Source: Roseovarius sp. (GTDB taxonomy: Bacteria; Pseudomonadota; Alphaproteobacteria; Rhodobacterales; Rhodobacteraceae). From it: DNA of 64,000 nucleotides. A program made the translations under genes and the position numbers. A model generated the notes under the pieces. That model was not told the origin of the DNA, searched no databases, and saw only the letters and a program-made list of their open reading frames with translations. Of the stretch, positions 41,372-53,861 are shown one piece after another (the stretch's first letter is position 1; every line of letters starts with the position of its first letter). The stretch is from contig JAOSKR010000001.1 of assembly GCA_027493545.1 (NCBI GenBank), positions 586,001 through 650,000 of the forward strand, in the 5' to 3' direction.

Positions 41372-42070
41372 TCACTCCACCCGCGCCACTGCCTCGACCG
41401 GCCCGTGCTGGCCGTGCTGGATCACCACCGCCGCCGGCAGATCGCCCGGCAGCGGCACCTCGATGCTGATGGGGGCTGTCATGTCCCAGTGGGCCAGCAC
41501 GGTCATGTCGGTGACGATGTTGGTATAACTCAGCGTGCGTCCGGCGTTTTCGCCCCGGGTGATCTCGACCGTCGCACGCGGGCGGTAACGGATGAGTTGC
41601 ACCTCGCAGGAGCCTGTCATCCCGTCTTGCGCACGCGCGGCGATGCGCAGGTCGTTGCCGACCCGCTCGACGTCGAGCGCCACCCGGTCGCCGGCGGCGC
41701 GGTGTCGCTCGATCAGTGCCGCCACATCCCCGGGATGGGTGCCCATGACCTCGTCACTGCCGTCGATGATCATCTGCGGGGTGTAGACCATGCGCCGCCC
41801 GTCCGCGGCGGCATAGCCGCGCTGACGCGCGGTGTTCTGGGGGCGGGCGAAGATGTCCTTCCAGCCGATATAGTCCCAGTAGTCGACGTGCAGCGCCAGC
41901 GCCACCACGTCCTTGCGCTTGGCGAGTTCGTGCAGAAAGGCGTCGGCCGGCGGACAGGACGAGCAGCCCTGCGAGGTGAAAAGCTCCACCAGAACCGGGG
42001 GTTCCTGCGCCCGCAGCGGCGCGGCGAGAAGGATCAGCAGGGCGAGGAGCGGCGTGCCAAATTTGGCCAT
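41372..42070 (-). CDS. DUF1223 secreted thioredoxin-fold protein
   Basis: The 232-residue protein has a signal peptide (MAKFGTPLLALLILLAAPLRAQ) and the DUF1223 core LVELFTSQGCSSCPPAD with a CSSC pair. The following HVDYWDYIGWKD and YTPQMIIDG are diagnostic of the family. The function is unknown; the CxxC suggests a redox role in the periplasm. I chose the ATG at 42070, since the longer upstream frame runs through a DNA repeat. Confidence 0.85.
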   Translation of the reverse strand: MAKFGTPLLALLILLAAPLRAQEPPVLVELFTSQGCSSCPPADAFLHELAKRKDVVALALHVDYWDYIGWKDIFARPQNTARQRGYAAADGRRMVYTPQMIIDGSDEVMGTHPGDVAALIERHRAAGDRVALDVERVGNDLRIAARAQDGMTGSCEVQLIRYRPRATVEITRGENAGRTLSYTNIVTDMTVLAHWDMTAPISIEVPLPGDLPAAVVIQHGQHGPVEAVARVE

Positions 42071-42132
42071 GTCGGAAATCCGGGGCTTTTGTTCGGTGTC
42101 GGCCTCCGGGTTTAGAGCGCCCGGCATGACAT

Positions 42133-42198
42133 GACCAATCAAGCTTTCGCGATAGGTGCATGCTTGACCAATCAAGCTTTCGCGATAGGTGCTTGCTT
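42133..42198. repeat. 33-bp tandem duplication
   Basis: Two adjacent copies (42133-42165 and 42166-42198) begin GACCAATCAAGCTTTCGCGA and differ by one base. They lie in the space between DUF1223 and acnA, within the acnA upstream region. Confidence 0.9.
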
Positions 42199-42317
42199 GC
42201 AACCAGGTTAGTTGTGTGCGATTGTATACCAAACCGGCCCGCCCCCTTGAACGCCATGTCCAAATGCGTCAGAAGCAGGCCGGAATTGCCAGCCCCGATC
42301 GCGAAAGGACCGCCCGC

Positions 42318-45099
<2,782 letters not shown>

Positions 45100-45144
45100 G
45101 GAAAGAGGGCGCGGGGCCGAGGCTCCGGCGTTGCGAGTGGAAGA

Positions 45145-45170
45145 CGGGCGGGGGTTTCCCGCCCGTTTTG
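45145..45170 (+). terminator. Rho-independent terminator after acnA
   Basis: ACGGGCGGG (45145-45153) pairs with CCCGCCCGT (45159-45167), followed by TTT. It lies 46 bases after the acnA stop and closes the core block before the low-G+C island. Confidence 0.85.
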
Positions 45171-45252
45171 TGTTGGGGGGGTGTTTGGGTTGGAGGTTGA
45201 GGGGTCCGGAGGCAGCCTGAAGCGGATATGCCAGCACAAGTGTAGGTTGACC

Positions 45253-45378
45253 TTTGCCTCGCGCCATTGGTACTCTAAACGTAGAGGCGAAGTAGCCGAT
45301 GGTGGGGCGGGCGAAATACCGGACACTCAAGGTGTCGATGGCGGACCGCAAGGTGTGACGATGGACTTTCTTCATCGG
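45253..45378 (+). ncRNA. Possible structured RNA upstream of the reverse transcriptase (tentative)
   Basis: The stretch has no open frame and contains several potential stems in order: TTTGCCTC (45253-45260) with GAGGCGAA (45284-45291); CCGATG (45296-45301) with CATCGG (45373-45378), enclosing GACAC (45322-45326) with GTGTC (45332-45336); and GCGGACCGC. Defence and retron reverse transcriptases often have an adjacent RNA as template or partner. Whether this is transcribed is not shown. Confidence 0.3.
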
Positions 45379-45431
45379 AGTCCCTGACTCTTAGCTCCCC
45401 CACCGACCTACACTGAATTGGTGGCAAATTT

Positions 45432-46978
45432 ATGCAGAACGCTTTGAAGGTCGAAATTAAGAGGTTATCAAAAAGACCTTTGCAAAAGCAGAGCGACAAG
45501 AAAAGACAGAGCAACAATATCGGTCAAGATTTGAGAAGCGCACGGGGAAAGCGGCAGGCGTTCCAAAACCAAGGGCGACGGCCATTCCGCACCGACACTT
45601 TGACCCAAAGTTCTGCGCTCGAAATGCAAATTTCTTAGCCAAAACAATTTGGCACAAGGTACTGACTGGCCAGTATGAGCCAATACCCGCAGTCAACTAC
45701 CAGATACCGAAACCGGATGGATCAAAGCGCAATATCATGGCGTTCTCGATACCGGACGCAGCCTTGGCCAACGTTGTACTCAAACGAACGCGAGAACGAA
45801 ACACAAAGCGTCTTTCTCCGTCTTCATACGCCTACCACCCAGATAAGAATGTTTTTGACGCCATACTGGCACTGACCGATTTTGATGCTGGCGGCAAGTT
45901 GTACGCGGTCCAAATCGACTTCGAAAAGTACTTCGACATGATCCCAACGGGGTACCTGACCGAGAGGCTAGAAGATGCTCGCAAAATCAGTCTGACGCCT
46001 CACGAGCGGCATATCTTCGATAGGTTCCTTCGCCACCGTTATTGCGACTATAAGGAATATTCCAAAGGCAAGTTCAAGCGGCGGCACAAGGGAACGCCGC
46101 AAGGGTCGTCAGTGTCCCTCTTATTGGCGAATATTGCCAATCACGAATTAGACACGGCGTTAGCCGCTCAGTCTGGAAAGTTCGTCCGCTTTGCTGACGA
46201 TGTGGTTGCTCTCTGCCGAACCTATGAACAAGCCCAACTTTTGGAACGCTGTTTCTATGATCATTGTTCAAACAGCGGCCTCAAAATCAACGAAGAGAAA
46301 TCGCCGGGCGTCGCAATCATTGCTGGCAGTGAGCAAGAGCTTCGCAGTTATCCGCACTTTGACTACTTAGGCTATCGTTTTGGACAAGAAGGCCTTGGCG
46401 TGCCTGATAAAGTGGTCGCGCGGATCAAGGCCCGCATATCGCGCTTGGTCAATATTTACTTGCTGCAATATTTGGACGAAGGCTTCAACTCTAACCGTGC
46501 CGCTACGGCGCCTCATGCGTACGATTGGGACTTATTGGGGCTCCTCTATGAGCTACGGCGTTCACTCTATGGTGGGTTGTCTGAGGAAGAATTGTGGGCC
46601 TTCATTCACGAAGGAAAGATGCTACGCAAAATGAAGGGCCTCATGGGCTTTTACTGTTTGATTGACGATCCAAGCGAAATGCGCAAGCTGGATGGCTGGA
46701 TGCTCAGCATTGTTCGCAGGGCAATGGTGAGCCGCGACAGGGTACTAAAGGTTAAGTACGGACAAAACTGCCCTACGCCGACAAACGCTCAGTTGGCTAC
46801 GGGTAATTGGCTGGACATGAAGGCTTGGCGGGGTGACGATTTACCAGAGGCCAGAATGCCCAGTTTGATTCGCGGCTGGAGAGCGGCTCGAAAGCACTAC
46901 TACACGTTTGGATTGGAAAATGTAGAGGCCCCTACCTACGTCGCGTATGCTGATATTGCTGACCTGTTCGACTATTGA
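45432..46978 (+). CDS. Stand-alone reverse transcriptase, unknown group (one frame break near the start)
   Basis: About 515 residues restored. The catalytic core from ATG 45737 shows motif A (YAVQIDFEKYFDMI, Asp at residue 61 of that frame), GTPQGSSVSLLLANI and motif C FADD (46190-46201) before GLKINEEKS. Open sequence upstream (YQIPKPDGSKRNIMAFS, IPHRHFDPKFCARNANFLAK) is clearly part of the same protein and has no start codon in frame. One missing base in the A-run at 45470-45474 would link it to ATG 45432 (MQNALKVEIKRLSK). There is no maturase or endonuclease domain as in group II introns. Base composition is much lower in G+C than the neighbours, so it was probably acquired. A defence-type reverse transcriptase is likely. 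Confidence 0.75.
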
Positions 46979-47287
46979 TGTAACTCGGAAGTATTCGCCG
47001 GACCTAGCGTTCGGTGGGTGACACCGCGCCATTGCGGAATTGATCACGCTCTAAGAATGGTATGAGCCGTCTACTAAACTTTGCAGAGGTCGCTTCCTGC
47101 GCATCCCGGACATTTGTACTTGGTGCAGCGAACTACCACCCCCTCCCTCCCGTATCCAGAACCCGACAGCGAACGCCACCCGAACCCCGGAGCGGGCGGT
47201 GTCCAGCGGACCCGGGCCGGTCCCGGCGGCGGCGTTCCGGCCATCGGGGCACATCAAGGCCATTGACTTGGGCGGCGATCTCTATTT
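46979..47287. other. Intergenic stretch after the reverse transcriptase
   Basis: I see no gene. Composition rises to core level by about 47130. It may hold the right boundary of the island, but no repeat matching the left side was found by eye. Confidence 0.4.
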
Positions 47288-47303
47288 CATTAGCGTACAA
47301 ATG
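47288..47303 (+). promoter_or_regulatory. Regulon operator, site 1
   Basis: CATTAGCGTACAAATG lies 26 bases before the TTG start of the dehydrogenase operon. It sits inside a near-palindrome (TTCATT 47286-47291 and AATGAA 47300-47305). It matches the motifs at 55821 and 58110. Confidence 0.7.
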
Positions 47304-47329
47304 AAGTCACCCGTTGAGGGAGGACGGTA

Positions 47330-48186
47330 TTGACCTATCTGGTGCCCAATTCGCTCGATGAGGCGCTGGCGCTGCTGCGCGAGCGAAAGCCGTTGATTGT
47401 CGCGGGCTGCACCGACGTCTATCCCGGGCTGCGGCCGGGGCAGCGTCTCGGCGAGGTTCTCGACGTGGCGCATCTGTCTGAGCTGCGGGGGATAACCGGG
47501 GGCGCCGCCGGCTGGCGGCTGGGCGCCGCCACGACCTGGGCCGAGATCGCCGCCGCCGCCCTGCCGCCGGCCTTCGATGCCCTGCGGCAGGCGGCGCGCG
47601 AGGTCGGCGGCATCAGATCCAGAACGCCGGCACGGTGGCGGGAAACATCTGCAACGCCTCGCCGGCCGCCGACGGGGTGCCGCCGCTGCTGGCGCTGGGG
47701 GCCGAGGTCGAGCTGGCCTCGACCGGCGGGCGGCGGCGGGTGGCGCTGGCCGATTACATCACCGGCGTGCGCCGCACGGTGCGGCTGCCGGACGAGCTGG
47801 TGGTGGCGGTGCACGTGCCGCATCCGCCCGAGGGTGCGCGCGGCGCCTTTGTCAAGCTCGGCTCGCGCAGCTCGCTGGTGATCTCGATCGCGATGGTGGC
47901 GGCGGTGGTGCGCAGCGATGCGGGCCGCATCATCGAGGCACGGGTGGCGGTCGGGGCGTGTTCGCCGGTCGCCCGCCGCCTGACTGACTGGGAGACGGCG
48001 CTCGCCGGGTGCGAATTGTCGGAACTGGAAAGCCTGCGCCCCGATCCGGCGGCGCATCTGTCAGCCCTGGCCCCGATCGACGACGCGCGCGCGACCGCAG
48101 CCTATCGGTTGAGCGCCGTGCGGGAGCTGTGCCTGAGGGCGGTGCGGCAGGCGGCAGCTGCGAGGGAGATCATGGATGTTTGCTGA
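47330..48186 (+). CDS. FAD-binding subunit of a molybdenum hydroxylase (one frame break)
   Basis: About 285 residues of the CoxM/XdhB type, which moves electrons from the Fe-S centres through FAD. It has the FAD loops (IVAGCTDVYPGLRPG and, after the break, QNAGTVAGNICNASPAAD). One C is missing near 47613. The start is TTG at 47330, chosen because a strong GAGGGAGG site is six bases upstream and no better start exists. It overlaps the next gene by 11 bases. The cluster suggests a nicotinate-type substrate. Confidence 0.85.
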
Positions 48187-50917
48187 GTTCGGTGCGCAAA
48201 CCACCCGCTTTACCCTGAACGGCAGCGCGGTCGCGGTCGAGGCGCCCCCGGGCGAGCGGCTGTCGGACAGCCTGCGCGAACGGCTGGGCGCGCGCGACGT
48301 CAAGGTCGGCTGCAATGCCGGCGATTGCGGCTCCTGCTCGGTGCTGGTCGATGGCGAGCTGGTCTGTTCGTGCCTGATGCCGACCCGCAAGGCGGCCGGA
48401 CGGCGGATCGAGACGGTGGCGGGGCTGATCGCCTCCGAGCCGCTGGCGCGGGACCTCGCGCAGCGGTTCCGAGGACCACGGCGCCGCGCAATGCGGCTTT
48501 TGCACCCCGGGGATGATGGCCGCCTCGGTCGCCCTGCTGCGGCAGGATCCGATACCGGACGAGAGCGCCATCAACCGCGCCCTCGGGGCGTGCTGTGCCG
48601 GTGCACCGGGTATCGCAAGATCGTCGATGCGGTCGGCGGCGTGCCGGCGCACCTCGCCGGTGCCGATGACGCCGGGCATGCCGGTGCCGCCATCCGCCGG
48701 CTGGACGGCGCGCCCAAGCTCGATGGTTCCGAGATTTTCGGTGACGATGTGGCGCCGCCCGGAACGCTGGAGATTTTCGTCATCCGCTCGCCCTTTGCGC
48801 GCGCCGCCTTCGGTTTTGATGACCTGGACGGCTGGTGCGCCCGCACCTCCGGCATCGAGGCGGTGCTGACTGCCGCCGATATCGGCGGGCGCAACGCGTT
48901 CGGAGTGATCCCGTCCTTTGCCGATCAGCCCGCCTTTGCCGAAAAGGTCGCGCGGTTCCCCGGCGAGGCGGTGGCTGCGGTGGTGGGAACGCCGGAGGTC
49001 ATCCGCGACTTCGATCCGGCCACCTTTCCGGTTCGCTGGCAGGAACTCGACGCCGCGCGGACTCGGCCGAGGCCCGCGCCGGGGGCGCCGCGCTGCTGCA
49101 CGAGGGGGCGCGCGGGGAACGTGATGTGCTCGGGCTTCGTCGCCTGCGGCGATCCCGAGGCCGCGCTCGAGGCGGCCGAGGTGCAGGTCGAGCGTCGCTA
49201 TTCCAGCGGCTTCGTCGAGCATGCCTATCTCGAGCCCGAGGCGGGTTTCGCGCAGATGGTCGGCGACCGGGTCGAAATCCACACCTGCACCCGGGCGCCG
49301 GTGATGGACCTCGACTCGATGGAGATCCTGCTCGGCATCGACCGCTCGCGCATCCGCATCGTGCCGACGGCCGTCGGCGGCGGTTTCGGCTCCAAGCTCG
49401 ACATCTCGCTGCAGCCCTACCGGCGCTTGGCGCGCTCAAGACCGGCCGGCCGGTGCGAATGACCTACAGCCGGGCCGAATCGATGCGCTCGACCACCAAG
49501 CGTCACCCTTCGGACATCCGTCTGCGGATCGGTGCCGATCGCGAGGGCCGCATCTCGGGCTGCGATTTCCGCGGGGATTTCGATACCGGAGCCTATGCCT
49601 CGTGGGGGCCGACAGTGGCAAACCGGGTGCCGGTGCATGCCTCCGGCCCCTACCGGATCGCCGACTACCGCGCCGAGGCCCGGGCCATCCATACCAACAA
49701 CCCACCCTCGGGGGCCTTTCGCGGGTTTGGCGTGCCGCAGGCGGCGATCGCACTCGAATCGGCGCTCGACGAGCTGGCCGAAAAGCTGGGGATCGACCCG
49801 CTGGAATTGCGGCTGCGCAACGCGCTGACGAACGGTGTCCCCCACCGTCTGCGGCCGGGTCTTCGCGCAGGGCGTCGGCATCCGTGCCTGCCTCGAGGCT
49901 CTGCGCCCCGCCTGGGCGGCCGAGCGCGCGGCGGCGGCGGAGTTCAACCGCGCGGGCGGCGGCACGCTGCGGCGCGGCGTGGGCGTGGCCGCGGGGTGGT
50001 ACGGATGCGGCAACACCTCGCTGCCCAACCCCTCGACGATCAAGGCGGGCATCACCCGCGACGGCAGGCTCGTGCTCCACCAGGGAGCGATGGATATCGG
50101 CCAGGGCGCCAACACGGTGATCGCGCAGATCTTTGCCACCGCCCTCGGTGTGTCGCTTGGCTCTGTCGGTCTGATCGGTGCCGACACCGACATCACGCCG
50201 GATGCCGGCAAGACCTCGGCCTCGCGCCAGACCTTCGTTTCGGGCAACGCGGCGCGGCTCTGCGGCGAGGCGCTCAGGGCGCAAATCCTCGGGCTGGTCA
50301 ACGCCTCCGATGCGGCCTGCCTCGAGATCGCTTCCGGCACCATCGCGGTCGTCGAGGGCGAAAGGCGCCACGAGATCGGCCTTGGCCGCCTCGATGAGGG
50401 CGAGGACGGCTATGTGCTGTCCGCCAGCGGCCATTACGATCCGCCGACCAGGCCGCTTAACGAGAACGGCCAGGGCATTCCCTATGCCCAGTTCGGCTAT
50501 GCCGCGCAGCTTGTCGCGCTCGAGGTCGATACCGGCCTCGGCACGGTGGCGCTCAGACGCATCGTCGCCGCGCATGATGTGGGCCGCGCGATCAACCCGA
50601 TGCTGATCGAGGGCCAGATCCAGGGCGGTATCGCGCAGGGCATCGGCATGGCGCTGATGGAGGAATACATTCCCGGCCGAACCGACAACCTGCACGACTA
50701 CCTGATCCCGACCGTGGGCGACATCCCCCCGATCGAGTCGATCGTCATCGAGGAGGCGGACGCCCACGGCCCCTATGGCGCCAAGGGGCTGGGGGAGCAT
50801 GTCCTGATCCCGACCGCACCCGCGATCCTGAACGCGATCCGCCACGCCTGCGGCGTGCGGATGACCAGCGTACCCGTAACCCCCGCGAAACTTTTCGCGG
50901 CATTGGCTGGAGACTGA
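48176..50917 (+). CDS. Molybdenum hydroxylase, fused 2Fe-2S and molybdopterin subunits (six frame breaks)
   Basis: About 913 residues. Residues 1-150 form the two-cluster domain: C46, C51, C54 (GCNAGDCGSC), then QCGFCTPGMM and CRCTGYRK. The rest is the molybdopterin domain (GGGFGSKLDIS, PPSGAFRGFGVPQ, GQGANTVIAQIFA, GPYGAKGLGEHVLIPTAPAI with the catalytic Glu in the GLGE segment). Six single-base breaks (near 48470, 48586, 49057, 49115, 49420, 49840) cancel in sum. The protein resembles nicotinate dehydrogenase-type enzymes, which hydroxylate a ring carbon next to nitrogen. The fused layout differs from the separate subunits of Eubacterium barkeri. Confidence 0.85.
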
Positions 50918-50918
50918 C

Positions 50919-52406
50919 ATGGCGAACCCCGCGGACCGGATGGCCGACAAGATCCGTTGCGATGCGTGCCCCGTCCTGTGTTACATCGCCGACGGGCGTT
51001 CGGGCGCCTGCGACCGCTATGCCAATCACGGCGGCAAGCTGGTGCGGCTCGACCCGCTGACGATCATCGAGGGCGCCACCGAGAGCGGGGTCGCGGCGGT
51101 TCCCTTCCTCAAGGGGGCGGACTGGGACGGCGACATCGTGCAGGGCGGGCGGCCGTTCATCACCGCCGTGGGCGCCGGCACCACCTATCCCGACTACAAG
51201 CCCGCGCCCTTCATCGTCAGCCAAGCCGTTGACGGCGTGGACATGGTCACCGTCGTGACCGAGGGCATCTTCAGCTATTGCGGCGCCAAGGTGAAGATCG
51301 ACACCGATCGCTTCATCGGCGAGGAACGCGCCGTGGTGCGCGTCGATGGCGAGCCGATCGGCCATGTCATGACCTCGGAATACGGCTCCAAGATGCTGTC
51401 GCTGGGCGGGGTCGAGCACCTCACCGGTGGCGGCAAGAAGGAGGGCCGGGTGACCTGCGACGCGCTGCTCAGGCTGTGCAACCGCGAGGCGGTCGAGATG
51501 ACCGTCGACGACGGCGCGACGGTCGTGGTCCAGGCCGGGCAGGCGCCGGTCATCAACGGGGTGCGCGAACGCCTGATGCGCGTGGGCTGCGGATCGGCCA
51601 CCATCGGCATGTTCGCGACCCACTGGGCCGGGCATGTCGACGAGGTGGTGGTGGTCGACGACCACATCACCGGCGTCCTGTCCGAACACCAGTCGGGCAA
51701 GCTTCTGGACATTCCGCCCAGCGGCCTCCGGGTCAAGGGGCGGCGCTCGACGCCGGGGCGGTATTTCCAGGTCGCCGAACCCGGCACCGGCTGGGGCGGC
51801 ACCAACATCGAGGATCCGCTGACCATCCTCAAGGAACCCGATCCCGATATCGCCTGGGAGGGGTTGCGGCTGCTGATGGTCTCGACCACCGGCGAGCAGC
51901 ACGCCTATTTCGAACTCGATGCCGATCTGCGCCCGGTCCCGGCGCCGCTTCCCGCCGATCTCAGGGCCTCGGTGGACCTCATTGCCGAGAACTGCGAACC
52001 GTCGCTCTGTTCGGTGCTGTTCATGGCCGGGGCGGGGGGCTCGCTCAGGGCGGGCGTCACGCAGAACCCGGTCAGGCTGACATGCTCGGTCAAGGACTCG
52101 CTCACCCATGTTTCCTGCGGTGGCGCTGAAGCCTATGTCTGGCCCGGCGGCGGCATCACCGTGATGGTGGACGTCACCGAGATGCCGAGCAACTCGTTCG
52201 GCTACGTTCCGACGCCCGCGCTGGTGGCGCCGATTGAGTTCACCCTGCGCCTTTCGGATTACGTCGCGCTGGGCGGCCATGCCGATCGGGTGCGCCCGAT
52301 CGAGGAGGTGCTGAGCGACGAGGTGCGCCGTGTCGGCCGGATCGACCGGAAGAGCGACCCGATGGCGCGGCACAACTTCCGCTGGCCGAAGGACGAACAG
52401 ACATGA
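50919..52406 (+). CDS. 6-hydroxynicotinate reductase-type iron-sulfur protein
   Basis: The 495-residue protein begins with a cysteine cluster C14-x2-C17-x3-C21 and C31 (IRCDACPVLCYI, GACDRY) and matches proteins annotated as 6-hydroxynicotinate reductase. That enzyme of Eubacterium barkeri reduces the ring to 1,4,5,6-tetrahydro-6-oxonicotinate. Several further regions fit (ISQAVDGVDMVTVVTEGIFS, TSEYGSKMLSLGG). The start follows the hydroxylase stop after one base, and its stop overlaps the next ATG. The reading frame is intact. The electron donor is unknown. Confidence 0.75.
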   Translation: MANPADRMADKIRCDACPVLCYIADGRSGACDRYANHGGKLVRLDPLTIIEGATESGVAAVPFLKGADWDGDIVQGGRPFITAVGAGTTYPDYKPAPFIVSQAVDGVDMVTVVTEGIFSYCGAKVKIDTDRFIGEERAVVRVDGEPIGHVMTSEYGSKMLSLGGVEHLTGGGKKEGRVTCDALLRLCNREAVEMTVDDGATVVVQAGQAPVINGVRERLMRVGCGSATIGMFATHWAGHVDEVVVVDDHITGVLSEHQSGKLLDIPPSGLRVKGRRSTPGRYFQVAEPGTGWGGTNIEDPLTILKEPDPDIAWEGLRLLMVSTTGEQHAYFELDADLRPVPAPLPADLRASVDLIAENCEPSLCSVLFMAGAGGSLRAGVTQNPVRLTCSVKDSLTHVSCGGAEAYVWPGGGITVMVDVTEMPSNSFGYVPTPALVAPIEFTLRLSDYVALGGHADRVRPIEEVLSDEVRRVGRIDRKSDPMARHNFRWPKDEQT

Positions 52407-53287
52407 CGTTCGCGGGGCCGGTCGCGGCGCTGCTGGACGGCAGCGAGAGGCTGCATCTGCAGCACGGGCCGATCGACCTGATCATCGGCGCCGAGGGCAC
52501 GAGCGGCGCCGGGCGGCAGCAGGCCTTTGCCGCCGCCGCGCGGCGCTTCGATGACCTGTTGGAGACGCTGGTCGCGGAGCTGCCGGCCCTCAGGGCACGG
52601 ATGACGGTTGATACGCCCGCCCCCATTGGCGGCGTAGCGCGGAGGATGGCGGCCGCCACCCGCCCACACTGCGCGACCGCGTTCGTCACCTGCATGGCCG
52701 CCGTCGCCGGTGCCGTGGCCGATGAGGTTCTCGCGGCGATGACGGCCGTGGTGCCGCTGCGCCGCGCCTACGTGAACAATGGCGGCGACATCGCGCTGCA
52801 TCTGACCGGGGCGGCGCGGTTCACCGCGGCGGTTGCGGGGCTCGATGGCTCTGGCCTTGGCCGCATCGTGCTTGGCGCCGGGGACGGCATCGGCGGCATG
52901 GCCACCAGCGGCGCCGGCGGACGCAGCCTGTCGCTGGGGATTGCCGACAGCGTGACTGTACTCGGCGCGAACGCCGCCGCGGCCGATGCCGCGGCAACGC
53001 TGATCGCCAATGCCGTCGATCTGCCCGGGCATCCCGGCATCCGCCGCCGGCCGGCCTGCGATCTGCATCCCGACAGCGATCTCGGCCGGCGTCCGGTGGT
53101 GACCGAGGTGCCGGATCTCAGCACGGGAGACGTCGACGAGGCGCTCTCTGCCGGGGCGGCGCGGGCCGATGCGATGCTGGGCCGCGGCCTGATCGTCGGT
53201 GCGGCGCTGTTCCTGCAGGGGCGCGCCCGGGTGGTCGGCGCGGTGCCGGCGCCACGAATTCAGCCAAGAGAGGTAACCAATGCCTGA
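52403..53287 (+). CDS. UPF0280 family (ApbE-like) protein
   Basis: The 294-residue protein belongs to UPF0280 (DUF375), a family related to ApbE flavin transferases. Visible motifs: ALLDGSERLHLQHGPIDLII, MAAVAGAVADEVL, AYVNNGGDIALHL, GMATSGAGGRSLSLGIADSV. ApbE attaches FMN to threonine, but whether UPF0280 proteins do so is unproven. It overlaps both neighbours (four and eight bases), so it is tightly coupled to the reductase-type gene and may mature it. Confidence 0.8.
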   Translation: MTFAGPVAALLDGSERLHLQHGPIDLIIGAEGTSGAGRQQAFAAAARRFDDLLETLVAELPALRARMTVDTPAPIGGVARRMAAATRPHCATAFVTCMAAVAGAVADEVLAAMTAVVPLRRAYVNNGGDIALHLTGAARFTAAVAGLDGSGLGRIVLGAGDGIGGMATSGAGGRSLSLGIADSVTVLGANAAAADAAATLIANAVDLPGHPGIRRRPACDLHPDSDLGRRPVVTEVPDLSTGDVDEALSAGAARADAMLGRGLIVGAALFLQGRARVVGAVPAPRIQPREVTNA

Positions 53288-53861
53288 GGTCAGGATACGC
53301 AAGCGCTTGCTTGTGCTCGAGGATATCTATCACGAAGGCGGCCCGCCGCGGGCCGAGCCGCACCGGCGCGGGGCCGCGCTCGCGGTGGTCGCCAACCCGT
53401 TTGCCGGCCGTTACGAGCCCGACATCCAGGGCTTCATGGACGACCTGCGCCCGCTGGGGCTGGAAATGGCGCAATCGCTGGCCGGGGCGCTGGGCGGGGC
53501 CGAAAGGATCGAAGGTTACGGCAAGGCCGCCATCGTCGGCGCGGCCGGAGAGCTCGAGCACGGCGCGCTCTGGCACGCGCCGGGGGGCTACGCGATGCGC
53601 GAGGTGCTGGGGGGCGCGCGCGCGATCGTGCCCTCGGCCAAGAAGGTGGGCGGCGTGGGCGCGCGCATCGACGTGCCGATCACCCATGTCAACGCCTCGT
53701 ATGTGCGCAGCCACTTCGACGCCTTCGAGGCCGGGCTGAACGATGCGCCGCGCGCCGACGAAATCCTGCTGGCGCTGGCAATGACCACCGGGCCGCGCAT
53801 CCATTCCCGTTGCGGCGGACTGGAAGCCCGGCAGATCAAGGGAGAGGACGGTCTGAAATGA
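53280..53861 (+). CDS. Amino acid synthesis family protein (DUF1185), copy 1
   Basis: The 193-residue protein shows ANPFAGRYEPDIQGFMDDLR, GYGKAAIVGAAGELEHGALW and PITHVNASYVRSHFDAFEAG, the DUF1185 (PF06684) pattern. Function is not known despite the family name. It overlaps the UPF0280 stop by eight bases and is followed by its paralogue. Confidence 0.82.
   Translation: MPEVRIRKRLLVLEDIYHEGGPPRAEPHRRGAALAVVANPFAGRYEPDIQGFMDDLRPLGLEMAQSLAGALGGAERIEGYGKAAIVGAAGELEHGALWHAPGGYAMREVLGGARAIVPSAKKVGGVGARIDVPITHVNASYVRSHFDAFEAGLNDAPRADEILLALAMTTGPRIHSRCGGLEARQIKGEDGLK

Noticed and set aside
45432-46978. Reading the reverse transcriptase as part of a group II intron
   Set aside because: No maturase or HNH domain and no domain V-like hairpin after the gene.
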